Positions 27,340 to 36,528 of a stretch of 64,000 nt of DNA are shown piece by piece. How positions within the stretch are numbered: position 1 is the first letter of the stretch; the number at the start of each line of letters is the position of its first letter. Source of the stretch: Gracilibacillus salitolerans (GTDB lineage Bacteria; Bacillota; Bacilli; Bacillales; Amphibacillaceae); NCBI RefSeq assembly GCF_009650095.1, contig NZ_CP045915.1, positions 3,782,001-3,846,000 of the forward strand, read 5' to 3'. The position numbers were made by a program, and so were the translations under genes. The notes below the pieces were generated by a model, which did no database searches, had not been told where the DNA came from, and saw nothing but the letters and a program-made list of their open reading frames with translations.

Positions 27340-29043
27340 TTATTGGTTTACAACTTCAACGACTTCTTCCGTAATCTGGTCTCCACCTTGGCTCTCCCAA
27401 CTTTCCACAAATTGATCAAAGGAATCGAGTGGTTCTGTACCCATAATGATTTTTAAAAATGTTTCTTCTTCTAATTTTTGTAGATTCACCCATCTGTCTT
27501 CCATAGTTTTCGTTTGAGAATAGATTAAGCTCATCACACCATTTATTTCAGAATCAACTAAAGGAGCAGTTCCTACCAACGCCGAGTATGCCCTCGTCCA
27601 CTGTCCTAAATTTGCCTCAGGATCCCAATGTTCTATATCCATATTGTCATATGGTTCTAGCTTCACTTCATGAATTGTGTCCACATCAGATTTCAACAAT
27701 TTATAGGCAGGCATATCATAGAAATCTTCCGGTTCTTTCGTTCCAGCAAGCACTTCTCGAAGCGCAACCGTTGTAACCTCCATTTCATCTGCTGGTGCAT
27801 AAACAAGACGTAATGGATAGTAACCTGGACCACCAATACTAGGGTCGAATTCTGATTCGTTCGCTAATAAATTATTTAAGATCTTCATTGCAGCTTCTGG
27901 ATGTTCATAGTCTTTCCGAACAACTACATATTGAGTTGTTGTGGTACTTAAATGAGGTGTATATTCACCATTGGCATCAAGTGGAAGACCATATGATTGC
28001 CAGTTTGCCTCCGGGTTATTCGTGACAGCATCTGTGAGCGGTCCATATGGCATCCAAAACGGACCGAAAAACATACCTGTATTTCCACTGATGACAGATT
28101 CACCGGAGTCCTCACGCACACCCATTTCCGGATCAATTAACCCTTCACTGTACATGTCTCGTAATACAGATAAGGCCTCTTTTGTTTCTGGTAAAGTTGA
28201 TCCATATACCGGCTGCCCATCATCTCCTTCCAACCAATATCCTGGATAAGCGTTTAGCGCAGAAAATATCCCATCAAAACCATATAAATTGTTCGTTGAC
28301 TCCAAAAAGTTAGCATACAGTTTATTACTGGTATCCGGTCCAGCTAAACCAATCGTATCATCCTGTCCGTTTCCATCAGGATCTTGTTCTACAAAAGCTT
28401 TTGCTACTTCTTTAAATTCCTCAATCGTTTTTGGTGGTTCAAGTCCGAGGTTGTCAAGCCAATCTTTTCTAATCCATAAATTATGCACACCATCAGCACT
28501 AGCTTGTGAGTTCGGTATTGCCATAATTCGTCCATCAAACATAACATTTTCAAGTGCAATTCCATCTGAACTATCGATAATTTCTTTAATCGCAGGAGAT
28601 GCATAGTTCTCATACACTTCTGTCATGTCAGCAATTTGATCTGCCTCTACCAGCTGTCTTAGCTCGACTGGACCTACAACCATTGCATCTGGCAAGTCAT
28701 TACTTGCTATAGCAAGACTTACTTTTTGATCGTAGTTAGAAGGAGATGCAGTAAATGCATGTTCTACTTCAATATTCAAATTTTCCTTTACATGCCTTGT
28801 GTATTGGTTATCGAGTGGCGTATCACCATCTTGTAAACTGGTATCGCTAGGATCGACTTCTTGACCGATCGCAATCGTAAGCGTTTCTTCATAAGCACCA
28901 AATGGATCGGCCGGCTCAGAAGATGTTTCCGTTTCACTACTTTCCGCATCATCGCCATCATTTGATTCTGAGCCTGCATCATCATCAGAACAAGCGACTA
29001 AGACCAACACAAATAATAATAAAAATAAGTACTTCCTTATCAT
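27340..29043 (-). CDS. Extracellular oligosaccharide-binding lipoprotein, LplA/YtcQ type
   Basis: 567 aa. Signal peptide and lipobox LVLVACSDDD, then an acidic linker and the long LplA-type binding fold: TLTIAIGQEVDPSDTS, HVKENLNIEVEHAFTAS, LAIASNDLPDAMVVG and NLWIRKDWLDNLGLEPPKTI. The last motif, a metal/sugar loop region with DPDGNGQDDTIGLAG, is typical of this class. The ATG at 29043 (MIRKYLFLLLF) has GAGGGG 6 nt upstream. First gene of the second uptake operon; a near-cre site lies about 55 nt upstream. Confidence 0.9.
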   Translation of the reverse strand: MIRKYLFLLLFVLVLVACSDDDAGSESNDGDDAESSETETSSEPADPFGAYEETLTIAIGQEVDPSDTSLQDGDTPLDNQYTRHVKENLNIEVEHAFTASPSNYDQKVSLAIASNDLPDAMVVGPVELRQLVEADQIADMTEVYENYASPAIKEIIDSSDGIALENVMFDGRIMAIPNSQASADGVHNLWIRKDWLDNLGLEPPKTIEEFKEVAKAFVEQDPDGNGQDDTIGLAGPDTSNKLYANFLESTNNLYGFDGIFSALNAYPGYWLEGDDGQPVYGSTLPETKEALSVLRDMYSEGLIDPEMGVREDSGESVISGNTGMFFGPFWMPYGPLTDAVTNNPEANWQSYGLPLDANGEYTPHLSTTTTQYVVVRKDYEHPEAAMKILNNLLANESEFDPSIGGPGYYPLRLVYAPADEMEVTTVALREVLAGTKEPEDFYDMPAYKLLKSDVDTIHEVKLEPYDNMDIEHWDPEANLGQWTRAYSALVGTAPLVDSEINGVMSLIYSQTKTMEDRWVNLQKLEEETFLKIIMGTEPLDSFDQFVESWESQGGDQITEEVVEVVNQ

Positions 29044-29096
29044 CCTTTTCCCCTCTTCCCTTTGAAATTTATTTTTCAATACAATCATACCAATAA

Positions 29097-29110
29097 TGTA
29101 AGCGTATTCA
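29097..29110 (-). promoter_or_regulatory. Near-consensus cre site upstream of the second SBP operon
   Basis: TGTAAGCGTATTCA matches the cre consensus except one base (A for T after the central CGN). It lies 54 nt upstream of the start at 29043. Confidence 0.5.
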
Positions 29111-29196
29111 ATAAGAGGGTTGTTTCGAAAAAAAGGGGGTAATTGTACTTTCTATATCGTTTCTAGAATCCTTCACCTATGGAAACAACATTTCCC

Positions 29197-30597
29197 TTAC
29201 AACATCGAAACATTTGACCCCTTTTTATTTAATTTTCGATATTCACTTGGTAAGAGTCCTGTCGTCTGACGAAAAATTTTACTAAAGTATTTTATATCAG
29301 AATAACCAACCTTATCAGAAATAACCCCAATTTTTTCTCGAGTGTACACAAGATAATCCTTCGCTTTATTAATTCTTGCAATCCGAACATATTCATTAAA
29401 AGTTTCTCCGACAATATCTTTAAAGCAAGTTGAAAAATAACTTCGACTCATATTGACTTCTTGAGCAACATATTGAGCTGTCAGCGGTGAGGAAAGTTCA
29501 CGCTCAATTATAGAGATCGCATTTAATATGCATTGGTTTGTCTCCGGAGAATATGCTGGACTAAACACAGTTGTATACATAAATCTTTGAAATTGCTTGA
29601 ACCAGTTTTCGATATCAGACCAATAGTTCACTTCAAGAGGGGCAGTAACCTCTTCAGGAAGAATATCTCGATACATTCGCATATATTCATTAACCAGCCA
29701 GGTTAGCATTTCTTCTAATTGACTAATCTGAAAACGAGTCTCATACAAATCAGATAATAAATCCGCTAATTCCTGTTTATTTGCTATCCAATCCAATGAA
29801 ATTAACCTTTCTTTCCAAGTCTCGAGTTGTTGCTTCGTACCTTGTAATGGCTTGTGCAGAGAGTGACATGCTTTTATAGCAATTTGCTTATCCTGGCTCA
29901 CTTCATAAAATAATAACTGCTGATGATAAGGAAGTGCCCATTCCTTCATTTGATTAAAATCCTCTTCCGTTTCTGGATAAATAAGAAGCAATGGACGGAT
30001 GTCATACTTAGTATCTAGGATTTTCTGAATGATTTCCTCTGGGGTTAGTGTATCGCTCTTTATCAGAATACAACAATCGTTCCATTTACAGATATTTTTT
30101 ACATCTAGAAACTCTTTGAGTGCCTTTTCAACAGCAGGAATCTTCTCTGATATTAGTGTATAGCCACTAGTCCATGTCACTTCTTCGACAGTTGACATAG
30201 TAGATTGCTTTTCTGATTCCTTTTCAATCCTGTGCTGAATACGAACCAAAATATCATCCATGTCATTACCATCTAACTCAATTTTGGCTATATAATCGAT
30301 TGCTCCTAACCGCATCGCTTCCTGTATATACTCAAAATCCTGATGCAAGGAAAGTACGACGATAAAGATTTCTGGATATTTTTCTTTAACAATCCGAATA
30401 AGTTCTATTCCTGACATAATCGGCATTGCTAAATCGGTAATAATCAAGTCCACCTGATGAGCTTCGATAAACTGCAAAGCTTTTTCCCCGTTTTTGGCAT
30501 CTCCAACTATCTCCATATCAAATTGTTCCCATTGAAAGGAAGAGATGAAACTCTTTCTGACTAACTTGTCATCTTCCACAATTAATACTTTAATCAT
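29197..30597 (-). CDS. YesN-type response regulator with AraC DNA-binding domain
   Basis: 466 aa. Receiver domain MIKVLIVEDDKLVRKSFISS with phosphoacceptor Asp in VDLIITDLAMPIMSGIELI; central region; C-terminal AraC domain with PLTAQYVAQEVNMSRSYFST and KIGVISDKVGYSDIKYFSKI, ending GLLPSEYRKLNKKGS. It overlaps the kinase stop by 4 nt (ATGA). It probably activates the binding-protein operon immediately downstream. Confidence 0.9.
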   Translation of the reverse strand: MIKVLIVEDDKLVRKSFISSFQWEQFDMEIVGDAKNGEKALQFIEAHQVDLIITDLAMPIMSGIELIRIVKEKYPEIFIVVLSLHQDFEYIQEAMRLGAIDYIAKIELDGNDMDDILVRIQHRIEKESEKQSTMSTVEEVTWTSGYTLISEKIPAVEKALKEFLDVKNICKWNDCCILIKSDTLTPEEIIQKILDTKYDIRPLLLIYPETEEDFNQMKEWALPYHQQLLFYEVSQDKQIAIKACHSLHKPLQGTKQQLETWKERLISLDWIANKQELADLLSDLYETRFQISQLEEMLTWLVNEYMRMYRDILPEEVTAPLEVNYWSDIENWFKQFQRFMYTTVFSPAYSPETNQCILNAISIIERELSSPLTAQYVAQEVNMSRSYFSTCFKDIVGETFNEYVRIARINKAKDYLVYTREKIGVISDKVGYSDIKYFSKIFRQTTGLLPSEYRKLNKKGSNVSML

Positions 30598-32330
30598 TTC
30601 ATATCACCCTTTATATATGGTATTCGCAAACGGACGACCGTTCCTTTATCAACCATGCTATCCATTTCAATCTCTGCATAATTGCCATACGTTCTTTCCA
30701 TCATTCTCTTAACATAATTTAATCCAATACCCATCCCATTCCTCGTCTGTTTAAAAGATTGATCGTTTAAAATTTCGTTCATTTTCTCTCTCGTCATTCC
30801 TCTACCATCATCACGAACTTCGATAACAATCATCTTACCTTCGAGGTTGATTGTTATTTCAATTGTTCCTTCGTCCACTAGTCCATGATATAGCGAATTC
30901 TCTACAAGCGGTTGCAGGATAAACCTTGGGATAGGAGCTTGTAAGATCTCTTTCGGTACATTTAGATTCGTCACATATTCAAAATCGTATCGAATTTGCT
31001 GCAGCATTAAATACTGCTTCATCGAATCTAACTCTTCTTCAAGTGTTGATAATATCCCTAGTTTTCCCATATTGTAATAGAGCAATTTATTTAAAGAGGT
31101 TAATAGACCAGTAAGTTCCTTCTTATTTCCAGAAATAGCCAACCATTTTGCCGTATCTAATGTATTCATTAAAAAATGAGGATTGATTTGATGTTTTAAT
31201 TTTTCTACTTCTAAGTCAGCACGTTTTCTTTCCTTTTGTTCAATCTCCTGAATCAGACTGACAATTTGCACTCTCATATTCCGAAACCGGTTTATTAAAT
31301 CAACAAATTCAGGTATTTTGGTATGAACAATTTCCGAATGAAAATTGTTGTTTCCCATTAATTTTATTTCATGACGGAATTCGTTTAAAGGCTTGTAGAG
31401 TGTTTTCCATAACAATAAGGAAACAACGAGACTAATAAAAACAAACAGAATCGCAATATAAATCATTAAAATAACCCATTGATTCATTTCTTCGTTATAC
31501 TCTGATATTGGTATTAATGCTACAATACTCCATCCTTTTTCCGTAGACTCCTCAAACCAGTAAAATCCAGTATTCTTGCCATATCCTTTTTCATTACCGT
31601 TGAATGAACTATTAAATGGAAAAGTTTCATTTTCACTATATATGATCTGCCTCGTATCATCTAAAATTATATAATCGGCATGATTCAACACATTGTCTAC
31701 TTCTAAAAGATCGTTCGTTAAATCAAGGTTCGATTCCAAATAGATATAAATGTCATCAGCATAATTAACATCTAATTTCCTTGCAACAGAGAGTACATAC
31801 TTATTTTTATACTGTTCCATACTTATGTGAGGACCATATGTGTGCATATTATATCCTTCATCCAATAATGGTTCATGGTCTAAGGAGAATTCATCTTTTA
31901 CTCCATGATTATAAAAAAGATACTCATCATTTTCTTTTAAATAAAGTAAGGATAAACCGATGCCGGGATTACTAAACTGAATTACATTTAACTCATTTTT
32001 GATGTCCTCGTAAACTTTGACTCTATCGTAAGACGGAGACGAGTGTAAATAATCATCCAACTTAAAGGTGAGATTTTCTGAAAAGGCAATTTGCTGTGCA
32101 ACATAGTTTAAATCTTCTATTGTGTTTTCCATGGACAAGCGGATTTGTTGTAAATTGCTATTGAATGTAGCATGTAATTTATTTGTTAGAATATTCGACA
32201 TCGATTGATAGGAGAACATAATGGTGAACATGAGAAGTAAAAAAGTACTTAAAGCAAACACTAATGAAATTCTACTTTTCAAGCTTAATTTTTCAAAAAA
32301 AGCTACTATTTTACTAAACAAGCGTTTCAA
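30594..32330 (-). CDS. YesM-type sensor histidine kinase
   Basis: 578 aa. Helix near 20-42, extracellular dCACHE-like domain, helix near 283-305 (WVILMIYIAILFVFISLVVS), HAMP-like segment, and His near 385 in KLKHQINPHFLMNTLDTAKW. The HATPase part has ENSLYHGLVDEGTIEI and MGIGLNYVKRMMERTYGN. The start is TTG with GGGAGGG 7 nt upstream. Forms a sensor pair with the downstream regulator and precedes, but is not fused to, the transporter operon, unlike the first locus where the pair follows the permeases. Confidence 0.9.
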   Translation of the reverse strand: MKRLFSKIVAFFEKLSLKSRISLVFALSTFLLLMFTIMFSYQSMSNILTNKLHATFNSNLQQIRLSMENTIEDLNYVAQQIAFSENLTFKLDDYLHSSPSYDRVKVYEDIKNELNVIQFSNPGIGLSLLYLKENDEYLFYNHGVKDEFSLDHEPLLDEGYNMHTYGPHISMEQYKNKYVLSVARKLDVNYADDIYIYLESNLDLTNDLLEVDNVLNHADYIILDDTRQIIYSENETFPFNSSFNGNEKGYGKNTGFYWFEESTEKGWSIVALIPISEYNEEMNQWVILMIYIAILFVFISLVVSLLLWKTLYKPLNEFRHEIKLMGNNNFHSEIVHTKIPEFVDLINRFRNMRVQIVSLIQEIEQKERKRADLEVEKLKHQINPHFLMNTLDTAKWLAISGNKKELTGLLTSLNKLLYYNMGKLGILSTLEEELDSMKQYLMLQQIRYDFEYVTNLNVPKEILQAPIPRFILQPLVENSLYHGLVDEGTIEITINLEGKMIVIEVRDDGRGMTREKMNEILNDQSFKQTRNGMGIGLNYVKRMMERTYGNYAEIEMDSMVDKGTVVRLRIPYIKGDMK

Positions 32331-32437
32331 GTTGTGACCCTCCCTTCTCTTTTTGATAGCGATTACATAAAAGCATCATTACAATAGCATCTTTTAAATG
32401 TTTATTCAAGACCGATATGATTGATTGAACATTGGAG

Positions 32438-32466
32438 TTGTACGCTGATGTTCTTTTTATTAAAAT
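32438..32466 (+). promoter_or_regulatory. SigA-type promoter for the flavin monooxygenase gene
   Basis: TTGTAC, 17-nt spacer, TAAAAT, 42 nt before the ATG. Confidence 0.5.
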
Positions 32467-32508
32467 GATTACATGAACATATAATCATGCTTTTGTGGAG
32501 GATAAAGA

Positions 32509-33543
32509 ATGTACGATACAATTGTAATTGGAGCTGGTCAAGCTGGTCTTGCAATCGGCTACTTCTTAAAAAATGCAAATAAGAACTTCTTACTTATAGA
32601 TAAAGGAACTGAAGTTGGTGCAAATTGGAAAAATAGATATGACTCTTTAGTTTTATTTACCCCTCGAATTTATAGTTCATTACCTGGTTTACCTCTTAGT
32701 GGAGAAAAACATGCTTTTCCTTCTAAAGATGAGATTGCGTCTTATCTAAAAGAATATGTACAAAGATTTAATCTCCCTATTCACTTAAATGAAGAAGTAA
32801 AAAAGGTATCTAAGGTAGACAATAGTTTCATCATTAAAACAAACCGAGATGTATACCATGCGAAAAAAGTTATAGTTGCAACAGGTCCTTTTCAAACACC
32901 TAATATCCCTTTATTCTCAAAAGAGCTCTCTCCTAGGATCAATCAAATTCACTCATCACAGTATAAGAACCCAAATCAATTGTTAAATGGAAACGTAATA
33001 GTAGTAGGTGGAGGCAATAGCGGAGCACAGATTGCTGTTGAACTATCTAAAAAGATGGTGACTTATTTAGCAGTCAGCAAGAATCTAAGTTACTTACCAT
33101 TAGTAATATGTAATAGAAATATTTTTTGGTGGTTAGATATGTTAGGAATCCTAAAAGCAAGCAATCATTCCTTACTTGGTAGGGCAATTCAAAAAAGGGG
33201 AGACCCCGTATTTGGTTTAGAATTAAAACAGGCAATCAATCAAAATAAAGTAAAAGTGAAAACAAGAGTGATTAATGCCAATAAGAACCAATTAGTCTTT
33301 GAAGATAACTCAACACTTGAAGTGAATAATATAATATGGGCTACGGGATTTAAGACAGCATTTCCTTGGTTACAAATAGACGGGTTTTTAGATAAAGAAG
33401 GAAAAATAATTCATAACAGAGGAGTATCAAACATAGAGGGGTTATATTTTATTGGTTTATCCTGGCAATCTAGGCGTGGATCTGCTTTATTACAAGGTGT
33501 AGGATATGATGCAGAATATATTGTGGACAAAATAAGCGAATAA
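32509..33543 (+). CDS. FAD/NAD(P)-binding flavin monooxygenase-like oxidoreductase
   Basis: 344 aa. N-terminal FAD-binding GxGxxG in TIVIGAGQAGLAIGYFLK, the NAD(P)-binding site in VIVVGGGNSGAQIAVELSKK near residue 165, and the ATG motif IIWATGFKTAFPWLQIDGFL near 280. This order is that of CzcO/YczO-like flavoprotein monooxygenases. ATG with GGAGG 7 nt upstream. Substrate unknown; no metal- or arsenic-resistance neighbours are present. Appears monocistronic. Confidence 0.85.
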   Translation: MYDTIVIGAGQAGLAIGYFLKNANKNFLLIDKGTEVGANWKNRYDSLVLFTPRIYSSLPGLPLSGEKHAFPSKDEIASYLKEYVQRFNLPIHLNEEVKKVSKVDNSFIIKTNRDVYHAKKVIVATGPFQTPNIPLFSKELSPRINQIHSSQYKNPNQLLNGNVIVVGGGNSGAQIAVELSKKMVTYLAVSKNLSYLPLVICNRNIFWWLDMLGILKASNHSLLGRAIQKRGDPVFGLELKQAINQNKVKVKTRVINANKNQLVFEDNSTLEVNNIIWATGFKTAFPWLQIDGFLDKEGKIIHNRGVSNIEGLYFIGLSWQSRRGSALLQGVGYDAEYIVDKISE

Positions 33544-33766
33544 TCATTTGGACCTCTTAAATCTTGAAAAAAGCTATTTTAATACAAATAACGAATCAAA
33601 TGTCCGATTAATACGTATGATTTCTGCAATATTAAACTACAGGGGGCAATAATTAACCAAAAAGATTGTCGATAATTTGTTGGAGAGAGTCTCTTTTCTA
33701 ATCAAAAAGTGTTAAACTAAATGTTACGGTTAGAAATATTATTTTAATAGTGAGTAGGTGGACAAC

Positions 33767-34144
33767 ATGATTGAGATAAAAACATCTTCAATTAGTGATG
33801 GAGAATTCAATAGAGGGGTATTTGCAACAAGTGATATCAAAAAAGGAGAGCTTTTTCATGAAGCACCTGTGATTGCTTATCCAAACGAGCAGCATCAATA
33901 CATTGAGAAAACATTACTCGAGGACTACGCTTTTGAGTATGGTATAAACCATTCTGCTATCCTTCTTGGTTATGGAATGTTATTTAACCATTCTTATGAA
34001 CCTAATTCAAATTATGAGATTAATTTTGAAAATCACACATTTGACTTCTATGCTTTCACAGATATAAAAGCAGGAGATGAGATTCTAATCAATTATAATG
34101 GTGATGTTGATAACAAAGATGCACTGTGGTTTAACCAAGACTAA
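33767..34144 (+). CDS. Small SET-domain protein (putative protein lysine methyltransferase)
   Basis: 125 aa, almost exactly one SET domain: GEFNRGVFATSDIKKGELFH at the start, the pseudoknot motif MLFNHSYEPNSNYEI (NHS-x-x-PN) near 80 and DIKAGDEILINYNGD with the catalytic Tyr near 112. No pre-SET, post-SET Cys cluster or other domain. The ATG at 33767 follows AGGTGG by 5 nt; a GTG three codons earlier is less likely. Family knowledge: SET proteins use S-adenosylmethionine to methylate lysine; bacterial single-domain versions are poorly studied. Followed by a terminator, so a lone gene. Confidence 0.85.
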   Translation: MIEIKTSSISDGEFNRGVFATSDIKKGELFHEAPVIAYPNEQHQYIEKTLLEDYAFEYGINHSAILLGYGMLFNHSYEPNSNYEINFENHTFDFYAFTDIKAGDEILINYNGDVDNKDALWFNQD

Positions 34145-34192
34145 AACGAATAGAAAAGTACATCAGAAATTCGGCTTCACTAAACGAGCCAA

Positions 34193-34229
34193 TAAAGAAA
34201 GGCTTGGCTTATCGCCAAGTCTTTCTTTA
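34193..34229 (+). terminator. Terminator after the SET gene
   Basis: AAAGAAAGGCTTGGC and GCCAAGTCTTTCTTT arms with a 5-nt loop; symmetric A and T runs allow use from both strands. Confidence 0.85.
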
Positions 34230-34472
34230 TAAAGTAGGTGGGCAGCCGGAGTGGTGGCCATACGGTCTATGCATTTCATAATGGCTACTAAAGCAATCGC
34301 AGATCAACTTAGCATGTAGTGAAAAGGACCGGCGGGGTTTGCCATTTTTTCTTATGGGGGAGGATTTATTTACAATGAATACAATAATGAAATTTTGGGA
34401 ATGCATGGAATGTTTCAAACTATAATTTTTTACATTTACACGAAAAATGGCCGTCGACAAATCCATTCCCTT
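34230..34472. other. Intergenic stretch, possible decayed coding remnant
   Basis: The plus strand holds an open stretch that starts GVVAIRSMHFIMATKAIADQ and soon stops, and later an ATG at 34376 with GGGGGAGG upstream that gives only a 16-codon peptide. Neither is convincing. No repeat or RNA gene is evident. Confidence 0.3.
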
Positions 34473-36482
34473 CTATTGAAGTAAGGATTTCACCTTCTCT
34501 ATATCCGCCTCTATTTTATCTGTTACCTCAAATTCACGATTGTTATGGTATTTGCTAATTTCGTTCACTTTAATTCGCTCATTAACAGTTAACAGCATCT
34601 CATATGTTTCCATCGCTATTTTTGCGTATTTATTATTTTCTTGTGACTCTGCTAAATCAACGGAAATTAATATGATCGCCTGATAAATTCTTGTATCAAA
34701 TGGATCTAGTTCTAATGCACTCCTATAGTGATTCAACGCTTGCTTCTTTTCATTGATTTTTTCCAGTAATACACCAGATTGAAACATCACTTGCGAATTT
34801 AAAGGCTCTAATGCTGCCATTTTATATACTGCATTTTTGATGGTAGAATCACTCACTTCCATTTCATTCTGTCGATCTATTAACGTATCGCTTAATTGAT
34901 ACCAGTATTCTGTATTAAATTGATTGTAGCTTGTTGCCTTTACCAGATGCTGTTCTTGTTCTAGTAGATTATCCGTGTCCATTGCTTTTCGATAAGCATT
35001 ATCTGCTTGCATAAACCGATAGGAAAAGATTAGTGCAAATAAAAGAATGACAGCATACATCCCTAATATATAGAAAGTCAATTTTTTTGGTTCCTTCGGT
35101 TCAGAAGATGTTTTTAAACCGATTGCCATTAGCCAGAAAATCAGGAAAACAACAAAACCAAAGGCAAAATTAAAATCAATAAAGCTATGAGCAAAGATTG
35201 TACTTAAACTTAATAAAATCGCGATATATATGGACCGATCTTCTGCATAAAGCATATTTTTCCATATTCGGACCATTAAATAAGCTAAGATACTAGTAAT
35301 GATAAAAAATCCAGGATAACCAACATCTACTATCATTTCTACATATTCGTTATGAATTTTCTTAGCTTGATAAGGTAATTGCTGATAATCACGATAAATG
35401 GATTCCCAAGCTTTTCCCCCGTATCCTGTCAATGGGGCATCTGAACTCGCTTCTATTGCGTCTTCTACCATAAGTACTCTTTCTCTAGCAGTCGAACTGT
35501 CGCTAATACTAGTCATTCTCTCTTGTAAACTAGCAGGCAATTGTTTGTAAACGACCCCTTGATTATTTATATCTAGCAATAACAGAATTCCAAATAGCAC
35601 GATGATCGCCGGGAACACAACACGATGGATTTTAAGATTTTTCAACTGTGGATCCAGTATATTCTCTCTGGAAATACACAAAATCATCAAAAAGGATACC
35701 AGAGACATGACTACCATGGTGATACCTGTCAGAAGTTGATTACCTGTTTGTAAGATGATAAATACAATTAAACCGCTTAACATCGTAATAACTGAATACA
35801 TAATGTATCGTAATTGATGATGAAAGGAAAAAAAGCAAACACCAATAATCCAAATAACAGGAAAAACAAGATACATACCTCTTGAATAAGACTCTAAGAA
35901 AGTCACGACAAAAGCAGTTAATGGAAATGAGTAAATGAATAAATTTCGCCAATCTTGCTTTTTACCTAGCAGCATAACAAGCCCAAATATATAAAAAGCA
36001 ACCATAACCATGCCAAACGTATTGGGATATTGAAAGACGCCTGCAAAGCGATCCTTAATAAATGCACCCTGGTAATCTACCATTCCGAATTGATTGAGCA
36101 GCATATGATAAGCAATAAGGACACCAGAAAGATAAAAAATATAAGGAGCAAGCAGTCTTATTTTATAGTGTTTATTTACACTCCAATACAACAGATAGAA
36201 AAAGCTAATATAAGTTGTCCATCGAAACACCATATCAAACGCACCTACAGGATATTTCGCCTGAACAAGTGAAATGATATAACAGATCGGAATAAACAGG
36301 ATAAGTGCAAGGTCATTCCAAGCAGTAAAATCCCGAAAGTATAACACCCTTCCCAACAACAGAAACGACAGCAAATAAATCACAATATGTATTAGATAAA
36401 AATCCGTATCAAAATACAACCCCCGCTGGAAAGGAGCAACAATAAATAGTATCGAAATTAAAACAAAGAAGAACCACCGCAT
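34473..36482 (-). CDS. O-antigen ligase-like polymerase with C-terminal TPRs
   Basis: 669 aa. Residues 1-480 contain at least twelve hydrophobic segments, and the Wzy_C region carries SYSRGMYLVFPVIWIIGVCF and TGYGGKAWESIYRDYQQLPY with AKKIHNEYVEMIVDVGYPGF (H-N-x-x-x-x motif), typical of O-antigen ligase/polymerase proteins. Residues about 490-669 are soluble helical repeats including a TPR (EKKQALNHYRSALELDPFDT). Family knowledge: these polymerise or ligate cell-surface glycans or teichoic-acid-like polymers. Of two adjacent ATGs the second (36482) has better spacing to GGGGG. Lies 43 nt after dat; the two may be co-transcribed. Confidence 0.75.
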   Translation of the reverse strand: MRWFFFVLISILFIVAPFQRGLYFDTDFYLIHIVIYLLSFLLLGRVLYFRDFTAWNDLALILFIPICYIISLVQAKYPVGAFDMVFRWTTYISFFYLLYWSVNKHYKIRLLAPYIFYLSGVLIAYHMLLNQFGMVDYQGAFIKDRFAGVFQYPNTFGMVMVAFYIFGLVMLLGKKQDWRNLFIYSFPLTAFVVTFLESYSRGMYLVFPVIWIIGVCFFSFHHQLRYIMYSVITMLSGLIVFIILQTGNQLLTGITMVVMSLVSFLMILCISRENILDPQLKNLKIHRVVFPAIIVLFGILLLLDINNQGVVYKQLPASLQERMTSISDSSTARERVLMVEDAIEASSDAPLTGYGGKAWESIYRDYQQLPYQAKKIHNEYVEMIVDVGYPGFFIITSILAYLMVRIWKNMLYAEDRSIYIAILLSLSTIFAHSFIDFNFAFGFVVFLIFWLMAIGLKTSSEPKEPKKLTFYILGMYAVILLFALIFSYRFMQADNAYRKAMDTDNLLEQEQHLVKATSYNQFNTEYWYQLSDTLIDRQNEMEVSDSTIKNAVYKMAALEPLNSQVMFQSGVLLEKINEKKQALNHYRSALELDPFDTRIYQAIILISVDLAESQENNKYAKIAMETYEMLLTVNERIKVNEISKYHNNREFEVTDKIEADIEKVKSLLQ

Positions 36483-36507
36483 CATAAACCCCCATCAACT
36501 GGATCAG

Positions 36508-36528
36508 TGGGACACAGGAAATGTCCCA
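36508..36528 (-). repeat. Small hairpin between dat and the O-antigen ligase gene
   Basis: TGGGACA / TGTCCCA arms with a 7-nt loop, immediately after the dat stop codon. The GTGGGACAC core recurs at 37532-37541 in the hairpin upstream of dat. Confidence 0.5.

Noticed and set aside
34376..34426. 16-codon peptide with a strong ribosome binding site
   Set aside because: A good GGGGGAGG alone is not enough; no terminator, no known family, and the surrounding sequence looks decayed.
34227..34466. 79-codon minus-strand open frame
   Set aside because: No ribosome binding site, low-complexity composition, no recognisable family; overlaps the terminator of the SET gene at its end.
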